A DNA stretch of 64,000 nucleotides from Rummeliibacillus suwonensis. GTDB taxonomy: Bacteria; Bacillota; Bacilli; Bacillales_A; Planococcaceae. The notes under the pieces were generated by a model. That model saw only the letters and a list, made by a program, of their open reading frames with translations, was not told the DNA's origin and did no database searches. Every line of letters starts with the position of its first letter. Position 1 is the stretch's first letter. The position numbers and the translations under genes were made by a program. Where the stretch lies: the NCBI RefSeq assembly GCF_007896435.1, contig NZ_VCBL01000002.1, positions 372,001-436,000 of the forward strand, in the 5' to 3' direction. Below, piece after piece: positions 63,799 to 64,000 of the stretch.

Positions 63799-64000
63799 TT
63801 AAAAATCTACTGAGTAATCTGCTCCAAGCCATTTTTTACTCAATTCACTAACGACTCCTTCTTTTTTTAACTCTTTTAATGCCTCATCGATTCGATTGGA
63901 AAGCGTTGTTTCATCTTTATTTAATAAGAAATATACTTTAGAATTTAATAATGTATCGCCAACGACCTTTTGTTGTGCATCTACTTGCTCATTATTGAAA
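63799..64000 (-). CDS. Amino-acid ABC transporter substrate-binding protein, C-terminal part
   Basis: The last 66 codons are in the window: a family 3 binding-protein ending with VYFLLNKDETTLSNRIDEAL and LSKKWLGADYSVDF. The phrase LSKKWLGxD is typical of TcyK/TcyJ-like and related solute-binding proteins. It runs off the right edge. It is the upstream partner of the two permeases. Confidence 0.88.
   Translation of the reverse strand, partial: FNNEQVDAQQKVVGDTLLNSKVYFLLNKDETTLSNRIDEALKELKKEGVVSELSKKWLGADYSVDF

Overview
This is a low-GC (clearly AT-rich) Firmicute chromosome segment. Gene content (LiaFSR/PspA, MprF, YocH-like LysM-3D protein, PBP3 with a MecA_N domain, class Ib nrdHIEF, AmhX-like amidohydrolase, DesK-like kinase), AGGAGG-type ribosome binding sites and U-tailed terminators point to Bacillales. 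The abundance of TTTATTCGCTCTC-type repeats and the sequence flavour suggest Planococcaceae/Caryophanaceae (Lysinibacillus, Rummeliibacillus or Kurthia-like); that last step is inference. I found no tRNA, rRNA, phage, transposase or CRISPR array.

Layout. 1-3.5 kb: cell-envelope stress module on the minus strand (LiaI-like, PspA/LiaH, then LiaF-LiaS-LiaR) with a terminator and two tandem repeats between its two halves. 3.9-5.2 kb: HTH-TPR regulator of RRNPP type. 5.4-8.5 kb: VanRS-like two-component system with an unannotated 57-residue membrane ORF between regulator and kinase. 9.3-12.8 kb: homoserine dehydrogenase and metY, the latter behind a SAM riboswitch. 13.5-20.6 kb: DASS transporter, nitroreductase, an unrecognised 562-residue membrane protein, peptidase T and a DMT-type transporter. 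20.6-24.5 kb: metal region with a Fur-box promoter driving a leftward C-rich candidate sRNA, a FhuF-like ferric reductase, and mntH behind a MntR-like operator. 24.7-29.3 kb: GNAT protein, dipeptide epimerase-like enzyme, its divergent regulator, and AmhX. 30.5-38.2 kb: MprF, YocH-like protein with a WalR box, XRE regulator, orphan DesK-like kinase, Cof-type HAD phosphatase. 38.6-42.6 kb: nrdHIEF under an adenosylcobalamin riboswitch plus a pair of NrdR boxes. 43-52.9 kb: ferritin, PBP3, small membrane proteins, a DsbA-fold protein, HD-domain nucleotidase, flavin reductase and nitroreductase. 54.6-64 kb: long minus-strand sulfur/peptide uptake locus (amino-acid ABC transporter, glutaredoxin, oligopeptide-type ABC transporter, luciferase-like monooxygenase) recalling the Bacillus subtilis ytmI (tcyJKLMN-ytmO-ytnI) operon.

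At least five families of non-coding repeats fill most gene-free stretches. Type I (about 155 or 220 bp, ends TTTATCCCGC and CACTTTATC) occurs about 15 times, twice as tandem pairs, once inside the loop of the ferritin terminator. Type II occurs twice. A 387-bp element with terminal inverted repeats occurs as two inverted copies about 9.3 kb apart. A GC-rich Bacillus-type palindromic element occurs intact once and broken once. TTTATTCGCTCTC arrays occur at two loci. A hairpin cassette with covarying stems is shared by type I, type II, the 387-bp element and a terminator-ended intergenic segment at 53.5 kb. This cassette and the Fur-controlled sRNA candidate are the most interesting undescribed signals in the window.
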